Part shown: piece after piece, positions 16,099 to 23,426 of the stretch
Layout of the letters: every line of letters starts with the position of its first letter
Position numbering within the stretch: the first letter of the stretch is position 1
NCBI GenBank assembly: GCA_002796245.1
Contig: PCWT01000048.1
Span: 135,858 to 174,450 of the forward strand
Origin: Gammaproteobacteria bacterium CG11_big_fil_rev_8_21_14_0_20_46_22
GTDB lineage: Bacteria > Pseudomonadota > Gammaproteobacteria > UBA12402
Reading direction: 5' to 3'
DNA: 38,593 nt
Made by a program: the position numbers and the translations under genes
Notes under the pieces: generated by a model
Database searches by the model: none
Told to the model about the DNA's origin: nothing
The model's input: the letters and a program-made list of their open reading frames with translations, nothing else

Positions 16099-17535
16099 AT
16101 GATGAATTCAGAACTTATCAAAATCCTTTATAAAAGTTTTAATGGTGTTTTTCATTGGTCTGTCTCAGATAATGAATCATCAGCTGAGACAGGGTCGGGT
16201 GGTCAGCGTAGAGACTTTCCCGCGAGTATAAAGTTTGAGTCTATAGAAACATTAAAACCGTGGTTACTCGAGCAGGCCGATCCGAAATTGACGGCCCAAG
16301 AAGCCCTAGCACAAGCATTTATCGCATACGCTAAACTTTACTTGGAACATGTTACAAGTGTCGATGGTGATATCGTCCTCGAGGTGGAAGCTTACTACAA
16401 CGCTCTTGCAGAGTTGCTGAAAACCCCTGGCTTTGTAGCGTGTTTATTTAAAGCAAAGCTGGCAGTGCAGGAGCATGGTTTCAAGTTACATTGTTCTGAC
16501 CCTTCTCCTAAGGTAAGTGGCGCAGGTGAAGACTCTCGCCGTGTTGCTGTGCAGCCGAAAGCATTTTTCGATGTCGTTGACACGTTTTGCAACAATAGTT
16601 TGCTTACTGGCGGTACAAAAAAGAAAGCAAAAGCTGCATATGATCGTGAAAAGGAAGCGCTGCTTCGGCGTATAAATGCTCCTCTTACGCTTCCAAAAAG
16701 CTTAGCTAATTTTGAAAAGAAAATGCAGTCTGCGTCTGGGCGTAAGGTCTATGATCAAGTTTTTGTGATCTATTGTTTATATTCAAGGCTGTCTGATCAG
16801 CACGCGGCTTTCAAGCGTTTATGTGCAGACTCAGACTTTCATGAGCATTTAAGCGGCATGACCCAGGCTGAATTATCGGCGTTTTATGATTTTATTCGCT
16901 CTAAAGATTCTCGTGTTTGCGAACACCGCAATTGTGCCTCGCGATTTTTTTCTGAACTTGAAGATTATCAAGGCCGCACAGCCACTTGGTTGGCGTTATC
17001 GCAAGCTGTGGGTGTGGCTTCAGCGCTTTGTGAGCTAGGCAAACAAACTGAGCTTTGTAACCTTGAGAAAAATGGTTGGCCGGGCGCCGATAATCCAAGG
17101 CTTTGTGCGCAGATACTCGGACGATTAAAGACAGTGCTTGAGAATCATCGCGCTAACCCAAAGCAGCTTTACCATGAGGTCAGTCGTTTTTTAAGTGGAC
17201 GCGATGTGAAGGCAGCGCAATATCGGGCTGGTTTCAGCGGTCCCCCAAGACGACTGACTCACGTTGATAAAGCCATGATTCAAACTGCTTGCCGAGCGAT
17301 TTTACTCGCCCCTTTGCGGGGAGGACAAGCTTCAGTTTTTCCGGACAAACGCCAACAGGCGCACATTGCCAGGTTGATCGACAAGGGCACCTTTAAAACG
17401 CCGAACCCTGGCGCATCACCTTCATCACACCATGTGAAAGCTGCGCAACAGTCCCAATCTCAATCTCGGGCAGTAGCTCGCGAATCACACGACGACGGCA
17501 GCTTTGGGTACAATGATTCGTTTAAGCTGTGGTGA
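16099..17535 (+). CDS. Unrecognised 478-aa protein, effector candidate
   Basis: I do not recognise this family. The frame is open from 16033, but the promoter placement favours ATG 16099 (or ATG 16102), preceded by a purine-rich GAGCGAG. The protein is soluble and mostly helical in character. It is Cys-containing (for example VCEHRNCASRFFSELEDY) and has a basic patch (GTKKKAKAAYDREKEALLRR). There is no signal peptide or membrane segment. The C-terminal 45 or so residues are disordered and rich in Ser, Gln and His, then acidic, ending hydrophobic (DDGSFGYNDSFKLW). Such a tail is reminiscent of Dot/Icm translocation signals, but that is inference. It may form a pair with the following 490-aa gene, whose upstream region is similar. 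Confidence 0.7.
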   Translation: MMNSELIKILYKSFNGVFHWSVSDNESSAETGSGGQRRDFPASIKFESIETLKPWLLEQADPKLTAQEALAQAFIAYAKLYLEHVTSVDGDIVLEVEAYYNALAELLKTPGFVACLFKAKLAVQEHGFKLHCSDPSPKVSGAGEDSRRVAVQPKAFFDVVDTFCNNSLLTGGTKKKAKAAYDREKEALLRRINAPLTLPKSLANFEKKMQSASGRKVYDQVFVIYCLYSRLSDQHAAFKRLCADSDFHEHLSGMTQAELSAFYDFIRSKDSRVCEHRNCASRFFSELEDYQGRTATWLALSQAVGVASALCELGKQTELCNLEKNGWPGADNPRLCAQILGRLKTVLENHRANPKQLYHEVSRFLSGRDVKAAQYRAGFSGPPRRLTHVDKAMIQTACRAILLAPLRGGQASVFPDKRQQAHIARLIDKGTFKTPNPGASPSSHHVKAAQQSQSQSRAVARESHDDGSFGYNDSFKLW

Positions 17536-17634
17536 TCTAGGTTTTTTGCAGGATACTGACTGCGAGACAAGGCATGATAATGAGGGTATGGTATAACCTC
17601 TTGTTTCTATGGCCCTAAATAAACCATAAATTTG

Positions 17635-17669
17635 TTTACTTTTTGACCCAGTTTGGGGTAAAATACCCC
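17635..17669 (+). promoter_or_regulatory. Promoter candidate with a GGGGTA/TACCCC dyad over the -10
   Basis: A -35-like TTTACT (17635-17640) is 18 bp upstream of a -10 TAAAAT (17659-17664). The -10 is embedded in a perfect 6-bp dyad, GGGGTA (17655-17660), AAA, TACCCC (17664-17669), which is a natural operator candidate. The gene's ATG is 30 bp further on, after an AGGAG ribosome site at 17686-17690. Confidence 0.5.
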
Positions 17670-17699
17670 CAATAAAAACAATAATAGGAGAGTTCTCTT

Positions 17700-19172
17700 A
17701 TGCCACGCAGTAAAACATCAGCACAAGCACAACCCTTAGGTCAATTGGGGGCAACATTTCTTAACCAAGCTCCCCAAGTGTTAAAAAAGGCGCTTTTTAA
17801 CTATGTTATTGATAATCAATCTCGGGGTTTGAGCCGTCAAGAGGTCGAAGATAGTCTTGTTCTGTTTGAAGACAGAAATAGAATTATTGTAAAGTTCACT
17901 TCAATAGAGATCTTAAAAAAGCTAGAAGAAAACGGGATAAGAGTAGAAACTTCTAATAAGGATACCTCAGTCCATAGAATTGTGTTAACGAGCCATGAAG
18001 AGGTAAGCTGTTTGGTCGCTGCTTTTGGCTTTAAAATGACTGTCAAAGAGAATGAGCTTAAAACAACAGATGGTGAAAGTTGTGCTTATGTCACGCCCAA
18101 TAGGAAAATGCTAGCTCAAACGGTGGCTTCAATAGCTGCTCGTCGCGCTTCTTCTGTGTCGCCGACTTCTACGGGTTCGGCTAATTCAGCACCAAGCTCA
18201 CCTCCTGCCACATCTGCCGCACCCCCTTCGCTAGCTTCTGAAACAAGCTTAGCTGAATATATTAGCAGACAACTTACCAGCCAACTTTCTCGCTTTTCAC
18301 CAGCAATCCCCAAGGTAACTGTTCAAAAAGCAGGAGAAAAAGGCTTTGTCGCTAAAATAGCAGGATACCGTTTTGTGGGTGGGGATCAAAAGAAATCTAA
18401 AGAATCCCTCGAATTTAATGGAGAAAGACACTTTAATGGTATCGTTGCATATGGTCTTCAAGTGCTAACTGAAAATGAGGGGTGTATATTTGATGCAGTC
18501 AAAGCTGAGGCTGGCCCTCTAAATATTAAGTTTGAGTTAAAGGATCGGGTTCTGGAGTTTAGAGGAGAGGGTGGTTCTACGCTTGGGTCAGTTAAGCTTG
18601 AGGGATCTCAAAGCGATGTGTTAAAGGCGGCGCGCGCTATTTTGAAGCAAAATTCACCGAGGGTAGCGCAAACCCATGCAGCTAGAGAGGGTGCGGATCC
18701 TGCTCCTGCTTCAGCAGCTGGAAAGCCTGGCTCTCCTCAAAATGCAGGTTCAACACAAGCAGGGCAACGTGCTGTCAATGCACGCCCTCGTTATGATAGA
18801 GACACTCAGCTAAAAGACACTTCGGATCTCCTTGTTATAATGCGAGACGATATTTTTAATGGTCGGTTTGATCGAGCAGGAAGAAAACCATGTCGTCGTA
18901 TTGTGCCAAAGCATGTACAAGAAATGCGTGATCAATTTACAAAGGCTGGTCTTGCCGCTGGTACTACGGTGCTTGGATCTTTGGGAGAAGACCAGCAAAG
19001 CAACATCGTTGCTTTTATTTTGGCAAGCGTCAAGCATGCGATAGGGGAAGATGGACTGAAGAAAAAGCCGCGTTTCCGTGATGAGAAAGTTCACAAATTC
19101 TATAATGAACTTAGGGAAGCTGGAAATTTTGTTCAAGATGTGTTGTCACAACCGCAGACACCTACTCGATAA
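17700..19172 (+). CDS. Unrecognised 490-aa multi-segment protein, effector candidate
   Basis: No known family is evident. Three folded-looking segments are joined by two disordered, low-complexity linkers: residues 1-148, a Ser/Thr/Pro/Ala linker at about 150-183, residues 184-320, an Ala/Gly/Pro/Gln linker at about 325-362, and a C-terminal segment 363-490 with many basic residues (GRKPCRRIVPKHVQEMRDQF). The N-terminal and middle segments each have alternating beta and helix patterns (RIIVKFTSIEILKKLEENGI; NIKFELKDRVLEF). There is no signal peptide or membrane span. The start is well supported by AGGAG 9 nt upstream. A strong terminator follows directly, so the gene is probably monocistronic. 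The modular design with spacers is typical of secreted effectors, but translocation is inferred only. Confidence 0.72.
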   Translation: MPRSKTSAQAQPLGQLGATFLNQAPQVLKKALFNYVIDNQSRGLSRQEVEDSLVLFEDRNRIIVKFTSIEILKKLEENGIRVETSNKDTSVHRIVLTSHEEVSCLVAAFGFKMTVKENELKTTDGESCAYVTPNRKMLAQTVASIAARRASSVSPTSTGSANSAPSSPPATSAAPPSLASETSLAEYISRQLTSQLSRFSPAIPKVTVQKAGEKGFVAKIAGYRFVGGDQKKSKESLEFNGERHFNGIVAYGLQVLTENEGCIFDAVKAEAGPLNIKFELKDRVLEFRGEGGSTLGSVKLEGSQSDVLKAARAILKQNSPRVAQTHAAREGADPAPASAAGKPGSPQNAGSTQAGQRAVNARPRYDRDTQLKDTSDLLVIMRDDIFNGRFDRAGRKPCRRIVPKHVQEMRDQFTKAGLAAGTTVLGSLGEDQQSNIVAFILASVKHAIGEDGLKKKPRFRDEKVHKFYNELREAGNFVQDVLSQPQTPTR

Positions 19173-19177
19173 ACACC

Positions 19178-19198
19178 AGGGCCTTCGGGCCCTTTTTT
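19178..19198 (+). terminator. Rho-independent terminator after the 490-aa gene
   Basis: AGGGCC (19178-19183), a TTCG tetraloop (19184-19187) and GGCCCT (19188-19193) form a 6-bp GC-rich stem with a very stable loop. It runs into six T residues (19193-19198). It begins 5 bp after the stop codon. Confidence 0.93.
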
Positions 19199-19270
19199 AT
19201 GTCAGGTCATTCCTATTCAGTCTGACGCACGTTATCATACCCGCTGTTGATGTACGCAAGGAAACGGCTC

Positions 19271-19990
19271 ATGCAAACCCGCACCATCCCCTATCAAGAC
19301 GGCGATCAAACTTGCCAAGGGTATTTCGCTTTTGATGAAACCCGCGGCGACAATCAGCCGACGATTTTAGTGTTTCATGCGTTTGAAGGTTTGGACGATT
19401 TCACCAAAAGTTATGCGGCCGATTTAGTGAACGCAGGTTTTGCGGTGTTTTGTGTGGATATGTATGGCGATGGACAAGTCTCCAAAGATTTTGATACCTG
19501 TGTCGGCTATTTTAAAACTTTTTTCGGTGATCGTCTGCTCACACAGCAGCGCGCCTTAGCCGGGCTTGAAGCGGCGCGTGCGCAAGCCGAAGTCGATGCC
19601 GATAAAATCGCCGCCATGGGTTTTTGCTTTGGCGGTATGTGTGCCTTGGATTTGGCACGTGCTGGCGCAGATATTCAAGGTGTTGCTGCCTTGCACAGTT
19701 TATTGGCAGCACCTAAGGGTATCAAGCTTGGCCGGTTCAAAGCCAAGGCCTTAATTTTGCACGGTTTTGAAGACCCGCAAGTTCCGCCCGATCAATTGCA
19801 TGTGATCGCCGATGAATTGAATGCGCAAGCTGTCGATTGGCGGTTTGTGTTTTTCAGTCATACCAAGCACGCCTACACGGACCCAGAAGCGGCCAAGTTA
19901 GGCCCTGCCGAAATGGGCCGTGAGTATAATGCCGATTCAGCGCGCCGTGCGTTTCGCTATGCTTGCGATTTTTTTAACGAGACATTGTGA
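19271..19990 (+). CDS. Dienelactone hydrolase family protein
   Basis: The ATG at 19271 has a ribosome site AAGGAAA about 8 nt upstream and gives 239 aa; the frame is open to a TTG at 19247, which is less likely. It is an alpha/beta hydrolase of the dienelactone hydrolase type. The nucleophile is Cys119 in MGFCFGGMCALDLA, the acid is Asp168 in LHGFEDPQVP, and His200 in SHTKHAYTDPEA completes the Cys-Asp-His triad. Family members hydrolyse dienelactone or related esters; many have unknown natural substrates. No aromatic-degradation genes are nearby, so a catabolic role is not implied. It overlaps the next gene by 4 bp (GTGA). Confidence 0.9.
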   Translation: MQTRTIPYQDGDQTCQGYFAFDETRGDNQPTILVFHAFEGLDDFTKSYAADLVNAGFAVFCVDMYGDGQVSKDFDTCVGYFKTFFGDRLLTQQRALAGLEAARAQAEVDADKIAAMGFCFGGMCALDLARAGADIQGVAALHSLLAAPKGIKLGRFKAKALILHGFEDPQVPPDQLHVIADELNAQAVDWRFVFFSHTKHAYTDPEAAKLGPAEMGREYNADSARRAFRYACDFFNETL

Positions 19991-20862
19991 GCCCACGTTT
20001 TTTTTACACCGCCCTTTTGGCACTCGCCGTGATTTTTTGGGGCGGTGCGTTCGTGGGTATTCGTGTGGCTGTGCTCAACGGTTTTGACCCGGGTGCGCTG
20101 GCGTTAGCGCGATACGGTTTGGCCGCATTGATCATGCTGCCTTTTTTACGTCGGCGATTAAAGCCAGTCGCGCCAGTGTCGTTGCGGGCATGGCCTTTGA
20201 TTATTCTCACAGCGTTGTGCGGTGTGGGTATTTACGGCGTGTGTTTGAATCGCGGTGAGACTCATGTGGGCGCAGGTATTGCTTCGTTTATCATCAGCCA
20301 AGAATCCGTGGTCATGGTGGTTTTAGGTTTTTTTCTGTTGCAAGAGAAAACCTCGCCCTTGTCGATTGTCGGCATCATTATCGGTCTTGTGGGTGTCGCC
20401 TTAATTTGTTTTAGCCAGCGTCATCAAGCCCACGGTCTTGTCGGCATTGCCTGGGTGTTTGCCGGCGCTGTGTTCGCCTCGTTTTATAATGTCATGATCA
20501 AGCGCGTGGTCCCGCGCGTGGGGGCGATGCAGTTTACGTTTTATGCGCTCTTAGCCAGCACGGTGTTTTTAGCGGTTTTTTATGTCCCGGATTTATTGCG
20601 CACAGTGCAGCATGTCAACGCGAAAGGCTGGGTGGCGATGTTGTATCTCGCCATTTTTCCAGGCATCGTCAGTTATTCCTTGATGAGCATCGCAGGTCCG
20701 AAGTTGCCCGTTAGTCACATCGGTGCGATGTTGTTTTTAAATCCTGTCATTGCCACCCTGCTGGGTTGGTGGGTGCTGGGCGAAGTGCCCAATACACAGG
20801 CGCTGGCTGGCGGCGTGTTGGCTTTGTTCAGTGCAGTGTGGATACAGTTTGTGGCCTTGTGA
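19987..20862 (+). CDS. DMT-superfamily (EamA) permease, first of two
   Basis: The product is 291 aa and starts at a GTG overlapping the stop of the dienelactone hydrolase gene (GTGA), which indicates translational coupling. It has about 10 hydrophobic segments in two EamA repeats, typical of drug/metabolite exporters of the inner membrane: AVIFWGGAFVGIRVAVL at the start, and AMLYLAIFPGIVSYSLMSIAG followed by LLGWWVLGE in the second repeat. The substrate is unknown; relatives export amino acids or their derivatives. The next gene encodes a similar carrier (TIVLWASAFVGIRAAL; YLGIFPGVVSYALWSYV). Confidence 0.9.
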   Translation: MSPRFFYTALLALAVIFWGGAFVGIRVAVLNGFDPGALALARYGLAALIMLPFLRRRLKPVAPVSLRAWPLIILTALCGVGIYGVCLNRGETHVGAGIASFIISQESVVMVVLGFFLLQEKTSPLSIVGIIIGLVGVALICFSQRHQAHGLVGIAWVFAGAVFASFYNVMIKRVVPRVGAMQFTFYALLASTVFLAVFYVPDLLRTVQHVNAKGWVAMLYLAIFPGIVSYSLMSIAGPKLPVSHIGAMLFLNPVIATLLGWWVLGEVPNTQALAGGVLALFSAVWIQFVAL

Positions 20863-20882
20863 AACTAGGTCACGATTCTTGC

Positions 20883-20972
20883 GTAGTCTGGGTTGAGGAG
20901 CGGCAGCGCGGATAACTCGGGGAAATAAAAACCCGGATTATCACGCCTTCGGCGTTCAATATACAGGCTACA
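20883..20972. repeat. Inverted pair of repeat B elements (copies 2 and 3)
   Basis: The left copy begins GTAGTCTGGGTTGAGGAG (20883 on). The right copy, on the opposite strand, begins GTAGCCTGTATATTGAAC and ends ATAATCCGGGTTT (20972 down to 20928). Together they form a head-to-head arrangement with GTAG at both outer ends. It lies in the 327-bp gap between the two DMT genes, which otherwise holds only repeats. Confidence 0.7.
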
Positions 20973-20985
20973 TTTTATGGTTGAT

Positions 20986-21069
20986 GTCATTGCGAGCGAA
21001 CGTCGGTGAGCGCGGCAATCTTTTGAATTAAGCTGGAGATTGCCGCGTCGCTACGCTCCTCGCAAAGAC
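20986..21069. repeat. Palindromic intergenic repeat A, copy 3
   Basis: The left arm GTCATTGCGAG...CGCGGCAATCTT and the right arm AGATTGCCGCG...CTCGCAAAGAC match copies 1 and 2. It lies between repeat B copies 3 and 4. Confidence 0.82.
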
Positions 21070-21103
21070 GGTTGCTACATTCACCAAGCAACACAGAACA
21101 AAA

Positions 21104-21146
21104 GTAGCTTGGGTTGACGAGCGTAGCGAGGATAACCCGGGTTTTA
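21104..21146. repeat. Intergenic repeat B, copy 4
   Basis: GTAGCTTGGGTTGACGAG...GATAACCCGGGTTTTAC, the same pattern as copy 1 with complementary ends. It lies 43 bp upstream of the second DMT gene and could lie in its 5' leader. Confidence 0.78.
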
Positions 21147-21189
21147 CTTCCCGCTTTTGTTTATCGCCTTCTTTGCGTATGATGCCTCC

Positions 21190-22074
21190 ATGAAAACCCA
21201 TGATGCCCGACAAGAACCGACCACGCTGCGCGTCAAGCTCGCACTGTGTGTCACTATTGTGTTATGGGCTTCGGCCTTCGTGGGGATTCGTGCGGCTTTG
21301 CACGGCGGTTACCACCCACAAAGTTTGGCCTTGCTTCGCTATATTGTTGGCTCTTTGGTCACAGTGCCCTTTTATTTTAAGTTACCTACACGCACAGCCA
21401 TTGCAGCAAAAGATTTGCCAGCCTTACTGTTTTTGGGCTTGCTCGGTTTTACTTTTTATAACTTGTGTTTAAATGCGGGGGAGATCACGGTCTCAGCCGG
21501 TATTTCTGCGTTTATGGTGGGCCTTGTGCCACTCATTTCTTTGATCATTGCCTTTGTGTTTCTAAAAGAGCGCTTAAAACGCGCAGCGTTTATGGGTGTG
21601 GCGATCAGCCTTGTGGGCTTGCTGAGCATGGCCATGGCCGAACATCATGCGCATGCGAACGTGCGTGGAATCGTGTTGCTCTTTGGTGCTGCTATGAGCA
21701 TGGCGCTGTATTCAACGCTACAAAAACCGGTGTTAAAGCGCATTCACGGTTTGCAGTTTGTGTGCTTGGCCATGTGGTTGGGTACCTTGCCCTTGCTGTG
21801 TTTTCTACCGATCACTTGGCATGACGTGTCACATGTTCCCTTAAGCGCGACTTTGTGGGTCGTCTATCTCGGGATTTTTCCAGGCGTGGTGTCCTATGCG
21901 TTGTGGAGCTATGTGCTCATGCATTTACCGGCGTGTAAGACGGTGATGGCGATGTACGCCATGCCAATTGTCGCGACGTTTTTAGGCTGGGTGTTGCTGG
22001 GCGAATTGCCGCCAGTGATGGCCTTAGTCGGCGGTGTTTTAGCTGTGCTGGGTGCCTTTCTCGCTCGCCGCTAA
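21190..22074 (+). CDS. DMT-superfamily (EamA) permease, second of two
   Basis: The ATG at 21190 gives 294 aa; the frame is open to a TTG at 21157, but the added residues have no counterpart in the family. There are ten hydrophobic segments in two EamA repeats. Key stretches are TIVLWASAFVGIRAALHGGY, GEITVSAGISAFMVGLVPLI, and VYLGIFPGVVSYALWSYVL with FLGWVLLGELPP. It is clearly homologous to the preceding permease, so a tandem duplication now separated by repeats is likely, though divergence is substantial. The substrate is unknown. It is convergent with rlmE. Confidence 0.9.
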   Translation: MKTHDARQEPTTLRVKLALCVTIVLWASAFVGIRAALHGGYHPQSLALLRYIVGSLVTVPFYFKLPTRTAIAAKDLPALLFLGLLGFTFYNLCLNAGEITVSAGISAFMVGLVPLISLIIAFVFLKERLKRAAFMGVAISLVGLLSMAMAEHHAHANVRGIVLLFGAAMSMALYSTLQKPVLKRIHGLQFVCLAMWLGTLPLLCFLPITWHDVSHVPLSATLWVVYLGIFPGVVSYALWSYVLMHLPACKTVMAMYAMPIVATFLGWVLLGELPPVMALVGGVLAVLGAFLARR

Positions 22075-22153
22075 ACAGCGCTCTGTTAAACGCTATAGGG
22101 TTTAATCAAGATCTAACAGCTCGGCCACTGGAACTTCTGTGTAAAGGGTGAGT

Positions 22154-22759
22154 TTAACGCTGTGCTAGCAGGTAAAATTCTCGCGACTTATCCCGTGAAG
22201 CTTTAGGCTTTCGGATGGTGACGCGTTTGAAACGCTCGCGGCAGGTTTGAATGTACTGGTCGATTTCCGTGCCTTGGAAGAGCTTAATCAGAAACTGCCC
22301 TTTGTCACTCAACACATCTTCAGCAAAAGCGAGTGCAAGCTCGGCCAAATGCATGGAGCGCGGCTGGTCAATGCCTTTATGGCCGCTGAAGTTCGGCGCC
22401 ATGTCCGACATCACCAGATCAATCGGCTCGTGACCCACCGCCGCCATGAGTTGCTTTAAGGTTGCCTCATCACGAAAATCACCCTGAATAAATTCAACGC
22501 CCGCAATGGTATCCATGGGCAAAAGATCAATCGCCACAATGTGGCCCGTGCCATTGAGGCAATGCGCGGCGTACTGCGACCAGCCGCCGGGTGCGGCGCC
22601 TAAATCCACGATACGCATGCCAGGCTTAATGACCTTGTCTTTGAGCTGCACTTCTTTGAGTTTGAACACAGCGCGCGAACGCCAGCCTTCTTTCTGGGCT
22701 TGGATGACGTAAGGGTCGTTGATATGTTTCTGTATCCAGGATTTATTCGTTTTATTCAT
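22154..22759 (-). CDS. rlmE: 23S rRNA 2'-O-methyltransferase RlmE (FtsJ/RrmJ)
   Basis: The 201-aa protein methylates U2552 of 23S rRNA (E. coli numbering) in the peptidyl-transferase A loop. It has the SAM-binding motif VDLGAAPGGWSQ (52-62) and a K-D-K-E catalytic tetrad: Lys33 in VFKLKE, Asp119 in MSDMAPN, Lys159 in FLIKLFQG and Glu194 in SREFYLL. These are uniformly shifted by five from the E. coli residues. It is heat-induced in E. coli. It is divergent from yhbY as in E. coli, but ftsH, normally downstream of rlmE, is here on the yhbY side. Confidence 0.97.
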   Translation of the reverse strand: MNKTNKSWIQKHINDPYVIQAQKEGWRSRAVFKLKEVQLKDKVIKPGMRIVDLGAAPGGWSQYAAHCLNGTGHIVAIDLLPMDTIAGVEFIQGDFRDEATLKQLMAAVGHEPIDLVMSDMAPNFSGHKGIDQPRSMHLAELALAFAEDVLSDKGQFLIKLFQGTEIDQYIQTCRERFKRVTIRKPKASRDKSREFYLLAQR

Positions 22760-22869
22760 GTTAAGTCAGCAAGTTCATGGTTAGGGAGCGTTCAAATATA
22801 ACAAAAACGTTGGGGTGTGTCCTCTGATGAAGTGGGCTTGTAGGGTTTTTGTGGCCCCGGAGTTTCTGG

Positions 22870-23051
22870 CACGGCTGTCCCATTAAAACAGGAAACGTCC
22901 ATTTTTGGTCGATCTTGAACGCAAATTTTCTTCAACGTGCTCATGTACTTGCGTGTACACCGCGCTGTTTCATCAAATTTGCGTTCAACCTCCCCTCAAA
23001 ACTGAACGTTTGTAGTCAATTTAAGCAGAATACGTTTAATGGGACAACCGT
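22870..23051. mobile_element. MITE-like element with 17-bp terminal inverted repeats and 11-bp direct repeats
   Basis: The termini ACGGCTGTCCCATTAAA (22871-22887) and TTTAATGGGACAACCGT (23035-23051) are inverted repeats with one mismatch. They are bracketed by direct repeats GGAGTTTCTGG at 22859-22869 and 23052-23062, which look like a target-site duplication. Inside is a second perfect 14-bp inverted repeat, TTGAACGCAAATTT (22915-22928) and AAATTTGCGTTCAA (22975-22988). There is no ORF of note. An 11-bp duplication is typical of some IS4-family elements, so a non-autonomous derivative is possible, but no parent IS is in the window. It fills most of the 361-bp rlmE-yhbY gap. Confidence 0.72.
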
Positions 23052-23120
23052 GGAGTTTCTGGATAGCTGTTTCTAATCAAGGATAAATCGATTAGAATGA
23101 GCCCAACCAGGAGAGAGAAG

Positions 23121-23390
23121 ATGTTAGCGAAAGAAAAAAAACGTGAATTAGCCGCCAAAGCTCATAGCCTAAATCCGGTTGTGATGACAGGCGCCAAAGG
23201 TATCACTGAGAATTTGGTGCAAGAAATGCATGCCGCCCTTGAGGCTCACGAGCTGATCAAAGTGCGCGTGAATGCCGCCGATCGAGATGATCGTCAAGCC
23301 ATGGTCGATGAGCTTGCCAATCTTACGCAAGCCGAGCACATCAAAACCATCGGTCATGTCGCCATTTTTTATCGCAAGCGTCGTGACTAA
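23121..23390 (+). CDS. yhbY: YhbY/CRS1 (CRM-domain) RNA-binding ribosome assembly protein
   Basis: The ATG at 23121, with an AGGAGAG site about 5 nt upstream, gives 89 aa; an ATG at 23097 lies before the ribosome site and is less likely. The protein is a single CRM domain: LAAKAHSLNPVVMTGAKGITENLV, with the GxxG loop in TGAKG, then HELIKVRVN and the terminal IGHVAIFYRKRRD. E. coli YhbY associates with pre-50S particles. It is divergent from rlmE, as in E. coli. The next gene, an F-box/ankyrin gene, starts 36 bp downstream and may share its transcript. Confidence 0.94.
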   Translation: MLAKEKKRELAAKAHSLNPVVMTGAKGITENLVQEMHAALEAHELIKVRVNAADRDDRQAMVDELANLTQAEHIKTIGHVAIFYRKRRD

Positions 23391-23426
23391 GTACCAGCCT
23401 ACTGTCAATAAAAAAGAATAATAACC

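Noticed and set aside
22074-22087. AACAG/CTGTT hairpin between the convergent DMT and rlmE genes as a terminator
   Set aside because: Only a 5-bp, A+T-containing stem without a T-tract.
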